A stretch of DNA of 18,330 bases from an uncultured Ignavibacteriota bacterium (GTDB lineage: Bacteria; Bacteroidota; Ignavibacteria; UBA10030; UBA8401), in the NCBI GenBank assembly GCA_903907305.1, contig CAIVNT010000549.1, forward strand, positions 1-18,330, in the 5' to 3' direction. Below the pieces are notes generated by a model. It saw nothing but the letters and a program-made list of their open reading frames with translations. It searched no databases and was not told where the DNA came from. Position numbers and translations under genes: made by a program. Numbering within the stretch: position 1 is the stretch's first letter; every line of letters begins with the position of its first letter. Below, one piece after another: positions 15,559-18,330 of this stretch.

Positions 15559-15583
15559 TGCAGTGTTACAGTGAGAACTGCGT

Positions 15584-15613
15584 AGGCGGACTATTGTCCG
15601 CCTTTTTCTTTTT
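15584..15613 (+). terminator. Rho-independent terminator after the CoA dehydrogenase pair
   Basis: AGGCGGAC (15584-15591) and GTCCGCCT (15596-15603) form a perfect 8-bp GC-rich stem with a TATT loop, running into TTTTTCTTTTT. It separates the CoA genes from the sigma-factor operon. Confidence 0.92.
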
Positions 15614-15660
15614 AGGGAAAAGATTTCGGATGTAACTTTTGTCTGTTTGAGGGATATTAT

Positions 15661-16152
15661 ATGTACATGGAACAAGACAACACAATATTTGAAACGCTCT
15701 ATTCTCGGTATTCAGCCGACGTATACCGTTTTGCATATTGGTTGTGCGGAGATCAGGATGATGCAAAAGATATCACATCTGAAACCTTCATACGTGTTTG
15801 GACAAGTAATTCCGAAATGCGTCAGGAGACCGTAAAAGCATATCTCTTCACGATCGCTCGCAATCTCCATCTTCAACGGAGACGGCGGAACAGCATATTC
15901 TCACCCGTTACGGAAGATATTCCGGAGACATCGAATACTCCTTTGAATCAGACCGAAAACCGGTCCGAATTAGAGCAGACTCTCAAAGTGCTGGACGGAA
16001 TGCCGGAGATCGACAGGACCGTAATGATCATGAAAGCCCGCGAAGAACTCTCCTATCAGGAGATCGCTCAGCTGACCGGTCTGACCATTTCGGCGATCAA
16101 AGTGAAGATCTTCCGGGTCCGTCAAAAACTTGCTTCACTACGATTATCATAA
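15661..16152 (+). CDS. ECF-family RNA polymerase sigma factor
   Basis: A 163-residue group IV sigma factor. Region 2 (about 10-76) shows YSRYSADVYRFAYWLCGDQDDAKDITSETFIRVW-like core-binding and -10-recognition features, written here in part; TIARNLHLQRRRR closes it. A linker (77-100) is followed by region 4 (102-160), with the helix-turn-helix SYQEIAQLTGLTISAIKVKI at 131-150 and FRVRQKL after it. GAGGGA (15649-15654) lies 6 nt before ATG 15661, which favours this start over the ATG two codons later. The anti-sigma candidate follows at 11 nt. It probably controls envelope-stress or nutrient-response genes, but its target promoters cannot be read with confidence here. Confidence 0.93.
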   Translation: MYMEQDNTIFETLYSRYSADVYRFAYWLCGDQDDAKDITSETFIRVWTSNSEMRQETVKAYLFTIARNLHLQRRRRNSIFSPVTEDIPETSNTPLNQTENRSELEQTLKVLDGMPEIDRTVMIMKAREELSYQEIAQLTGLTISAIKVKIFRVRQKLASLRLS

Positions 16153-16163
16153 AGGAACACAAT

Positions 16164-16571
16164 ATGAACATCACCAAAGACATCATCGCAGATCTCATCC
16201 CGCTCTACCTTTCCGACGATTGCAGTGAAGATACCAAACGAGCGGTCACAGAATACATCGCAGAGCATCCGGATTTTGCAGAACAGTTGCGGAAGATCAC
16301 AGCAGCGAGTTTGCCGCCGGATCCGGCCAATCCGCTGACAGCAAACGATGAAATGAAGACTTTGAAACGGACACACACATTACTTCAACGTCAAAAATAT
16401 CTGATGGGATTCGCTTTTTTCTTTTCACTAACTCCATTTTCATTTCTTTACACAGACGGAAGAATGTACTGGCTCTTTTTAGAAGCACCTGTCAGTGCGT
16501 CGATCTATGCAGGGATCGGAATACTGTTGTGGATCCTCTATGTTGTTTCGCGCCGGTCCATCAACAAATAG
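16164..16571 (+). CDS. Putative membrane-bound anti-sigma factor
   Basis: A 135-residue protein directly after the sigma factor. Its N-terminus DLIPLYLSDDCSEDTKRAV-TEYIAEHP (residues 10-36) has the length and helix pattern of zinc-finger anti-sigma domains (usual form: LPAYLDGELSPEE, then HLASCPEC), but the zinc ligands are not conserved: the C-x-x-C position is P-D-F-A. Two hydrophobic helices follow (about 79-96 and 111-128), anchoring it in the inner membrane with the sigma-binding domain in the cytosol. AAGGA lies 8 nt before the ATG. Role is inferred mainly from position and layout; the sequence match is weak. Confidence 0.68.
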   Translation: MNITKDIIADLIPLYLSDDCSEDTKRAVTEYIAEHPDFAEQLRKITAASLPPDPANPLTANDEMKTLKRTHTLLQRQKYLMGFAFFFSLTPFSFLYTDGRMYWLFLEAPVSASIYAGIGILLWILYVVSRRSINK

Positions 16572-16614
16572 TCTTTCATACGTAATACAGAACAGCACAA
16601 ACACCATCCCTTCC

Positions 16615-16641
16615 TTGTCCGGAACAGATCACTTCGGACAA
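16615..16641 (+). repeat. Inverted repeat upstream of the secreted-protein gene
   Basis: TTGTCCG (16615-16621) and CGGACAA (16635-16641) are exact reverse complements around a 13-nt loop. A second hairpin, GCTGAA/TTCAGC (16677-16682 and 16688-16693, 5-nt loop), follows. Neither is followed by a T-run, so they look more like leader structure or an operator than a terminator. They lie in the 174-nt gap between the anti-sigma gene and the next gene. Confidence 0.4.
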
Positions 16642-16745
16642 TCCCAATGCACCCATAACAGTCACACCCGTATGGAGCTGAAAATAATTCAGCACAACAG
16701 ACGCAGTACTACTATACCCATTCACTCACTAACCGGAGAAATTTC

Positions 16746-17426
16746 ATGAAAATAATATTCCAGTCCTTCCTATTGCTTGCCGCTGCGTCGACTGTCTTTG
16801 CTGCAGAACCGACACCGTTCAAGACACAATGGATTACATCCAAACCCGAAGTGCTCACCTATTCATCCATCGGCAAACAAGGGAATGGATTATATCAGGT
16901 CTCATTTCTCCGCACGGACTCCACGGTAGAGATCTACATGAACATTATCACTGCAGGATTTACCAAGACTGTTTCCGGCACAATGAACACGGATCTAACT
17001 CCCATTGCTTCCGTCAGCAAGATCATTGTGAACGGACAGATCATGATGGATACGCGCTGCAATTACGAAAAACAACGGCTGCACATTTCCACACTGATGA
17101 AACCATATAACAGAGTGATGAAGAACGATCCTGATTTTATCGGCCGTGTATTTGATTTTTCTCAATCACCTATCGTTGCAAGAACACTGGATTTCTCCGT
17201 TCAGCATGCCTACACATTCCAGATGCTGAATCCGCAGACAAACCTCATTATACCGTTCACAATGAAACTGATCGGCGAAGAGATTGTGAAAGGGATCGAC
17301 TGTTATAAAGTGGAATCGAACGATTTCGAAGGAAGGTCGATCATTTGGGTGGAGAAAGGAAGTTCGAGCAGAGTGATCAGGATCGAACAGCCGGAAACGG
17401 AACGCGTTTCGGAACTGATATTGTGA
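16746..17426 (+). CDS. Secreted or periplasmic protein of unknown function (weakly DUF3108-like)
   Basis: A 226-residue protein with a clean signal peptide: Lys2, a hydrophobic core LLLAAASTV and an A-x-A-type cleavage site F-A-A/E near residue 20. The mature part is rich in beta-type alternation. Its last third, DCYKVESNDFEGRSIIWVEK then VIRIEQP and VSELIL, recalls DUF3108-like periplasmic proteins, in which a substrate-binding beta-sheet is suspected; this resemblance is weak and from memory. No lipobox and no membrane helix beyond the signal. GGAGAAA lies just before the ATG. As the third gene after a sigma/anti-sigma pair it could be a regulated envelope protein or a sensor partner, but the 174-nt gap means it may have its own promoter. 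Confidence 0.75.
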   Translation: MKIIFQSFLLLAAASTVFAAEPTPFKTQWITSKPEVLTYSSIGKQGNGLYQVSFLRTDSTVEIYMNIITAGFTKTVSGTMNTDLTPIASVSKIIVNGQIMMDTRCNYEKQRLHISTLMKPYNRVMKNDPDFIGRVFDFSQSPIVARTLDFSVQHAYTFQMLNPQTNLIIPFTMKLIGEEIVKGIDCYKVESNDFEGRSIIWVEKGSSSRVIRIEQPETERVSELIL

Positions 17427-17429
17427 TAA

Positions 17430-17466
17430 AATAAAAAGTGCGGACTAACTCTCCGCACTTTTTATT
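17430..17466. terminator. Bidirectional rho-independent terminator
   Basis: AATAAAAAGTGCGGA (17430-17444) and TCCGCACTTTTTATT (17452-17466) form a perfect 15-bp stem with a 7-nt loop. The A-rich and T-rich flanks give T-runs on both strands, so it serves the convergent secreted-protein gene (+) and folD (-). Confidence 0.95.
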
Positions 17467-17492
17467 AAATGATAATATCGAAGAATACTTCG

Positions 17493-18330
17493 CTAGAATT
17501 TTCCTCCTGCTGCCCGGAATGTATTCACCATCAGCATCGCGATCGTCATCGGACCGACTCCTCCGGGAACAGGCGTGATCGCCGAAGCTACATCCTTCAC
17601 CGATTCAAAGTCCACATCTCCCGTCAATCGATATCCGTTCTTCGCTGAAGCATCTTCCACACGGTTGATACCGACATCGATCACAACAACGCCCGATTTC
17701 ACCATATCGTTCGTAATGGCATGTGCTTTACCGACAGCGGCGATCAATATATCCGCCTGTTTCGTGTAGTAAGAGATGTCTTTAGCACCAGTATGAGCGA
17801 TCGTTACAATGGCATTCGCCCATTCTTTTTTCTGTACAAGCATATTCGCGATCGGCTTTCCGACGATATTGCTCCGTCCCACAACCACAACATGCTTACC
17901 CGAAGGATCGATCTTCGTCCGTTTCAGCAATTCCACGATCCCATACGGCGTACAGGGAAAGAATGTGTCGATACCGATCATCATCTTCCCGACATTTGCG
18001 GGATGGAAACCATCCACATCCTTCGCCGGCGAGATCGCTTCGATCACTCTCTGTTCGTTGATATGTTTCGGCAGAGGAAGCTGCACGAGTATGCCGTGGA
18101 TCTTTTCATCACGGTTGAACCGATCGATCATTGCAAGCAGTTCACCCTCCGTGGAATCCGCAGGGATCCGTTCGGTAATAGAGTAAAATCCGATCTCTTC
18201 ACACGATTTCCCTTTACTTCTCACGTACGCCTGTGATGCAGGATTCTCCCCCACGAGAATAAACGCAAGACCGGGGACAAATCCTTTCTCGGATCTGAAT
18301 GCTGCCGTTGCCACACGGATTTCTTCTTTG
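17493..18330 (-). CDS. folD: Bifunctional methylenetetrahydrofolate dehydrogenase/cyclohydrolase, N-terminus cut off
   Basis: Interconverts 5,10-methylene-THF and 10-formyl-THF with NADP, a cytosolic one-carbon enzyme. The frame is open to base 18329 and reads K-E-E-I-R-V-A-T before the GTG at 18314, so that GTG is an internal Val and about 25 N-terminal residues lie outside the window. Visible motifs: the active-site Tyr-x3-Lys in AYVRSK, GILVQLPLP, the folate-binding KDVDGFHP, the NADP loop VVVGRSNIVGKP, and TPVPGGVGPMTIAML near the end. All key FolD residues are present and it looks functional. It converges on the secreted-protein gene and shares a bidirectional terminator with it. Confidence 0.96.
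   Translation of the reverse strand, partial: KEEIRVATAAFRSEKGFVPGLAFILVGENPASQAYVRSKGKSCEEIGFYSITERIPADSTEGELLAMIDRFNRDEKIHGILVQLPLPKHINEQRVIEAISPAKDVDGFHPANVGKMMIGIDTFFPCTPYGIVELLKRTKIDPSGKHVVVVGRSNIVGKPIANMLVQKKEWANAIVTIAHTGAKDISYYTKQADILIAAVGKAHAITNDMVKSGVVVIDVGINRVEDASAKNGYRLTGDVDFESVKDVASAITPVPGGVGPMTIAMLMVNTFRAAGGKF

Noticed and set aside
15631..15660. TGTAAC as a possible -35 element for autoregulation by the ECF sigma factor
   Set aside because: No matching -10 motif at 16-17 nt, and no second copy was seen upstream of the neighbouring secreted-protein gene.

Overview
The window comes from a Gram-negative anaerobe or facultative anaerobe, most likely of the Bacteroidota/Chlorobi (FCB) group and closer to Ignavibacteria-type lineages than to Bacteroidia. 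The grounds are a PorV/PorQ-like outer-membrane barrel, a TonB-dependent receptor with a carboxypeptidase-regulatory-like N-terminus, a trimeric [FeFe] hydrogenase, and clear Shine-Dalgarno sites (AAGGA, GGAGG) before many genes, which Bacteroidia usually lack. This placement is inference from gene content.

Layout. Positions 1-1276 (+): a crotonase-fold CoA hydratase/isomerase cut by the window edge, then a class I SAM methyltransferase. Positions 1331-2680 (+): a promoter-like site, a phosphofructokinase with the pyrophosphate-type active site, and a nested stem-loop. Positions 2713-3972 (+): a PorV-like barrel protein. Positions 4143-9918 (-): a hydrogenase operon ending at a strong terminator. 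In transcription order it holds a 58-residue unrecognised small protein, hydC, a hydB fused to a GltD/NfnB-type flavoprotein, and hydA. Positions 9919-10311: a 393-nt divergent control region with a perfect 8+8 palindrome. Positions 10312-13663 (+): a TonB-dependent receptor and a DMT-family permease. Positions 13781-15613 (+): a 3-hydroxyacyl-CoA dehydrogenase, overlapped by a second protein of the same fold that has lost most of the catalytic residues and carries a lysine-rich tail, then a terminator. Positions 15661-17466 (+): an ECF sigma factor, a membrane anti-sigma candidate and a secreted protein, ending at a 15-bp bidirectional terminator. Positions 17493-18330 (-): folD, its N-terminus cut by the window edge.

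How the genes work together. The hydrogenase operon is the centrepiece. HydC and the NuoF-like part of HydB should exchange electrons with NAD(H), HydA carries the H-cluster, and the fused GltD-like module adds a second FAD/dinucleotide site with an NADPH-type motif. The fusion therefore predicts a hydrogenase linking H2, NAD(H), probably NADP(H) and possibly ferredoxin. No maturases (HydE, HydF, HydG) are in the window. The CoA enzymes point to beta-oxidation-like or aromatic-CoA metabolism, and the PPi-type PFK to PPi-based glycolysis. The most unusual observations are the HydB-GltD fusion, the unannotated small leader gene, the pseudoenzyme paired with the dehydrogenase, and the Ser-for-Cys change in the H-cluster L1 motif.
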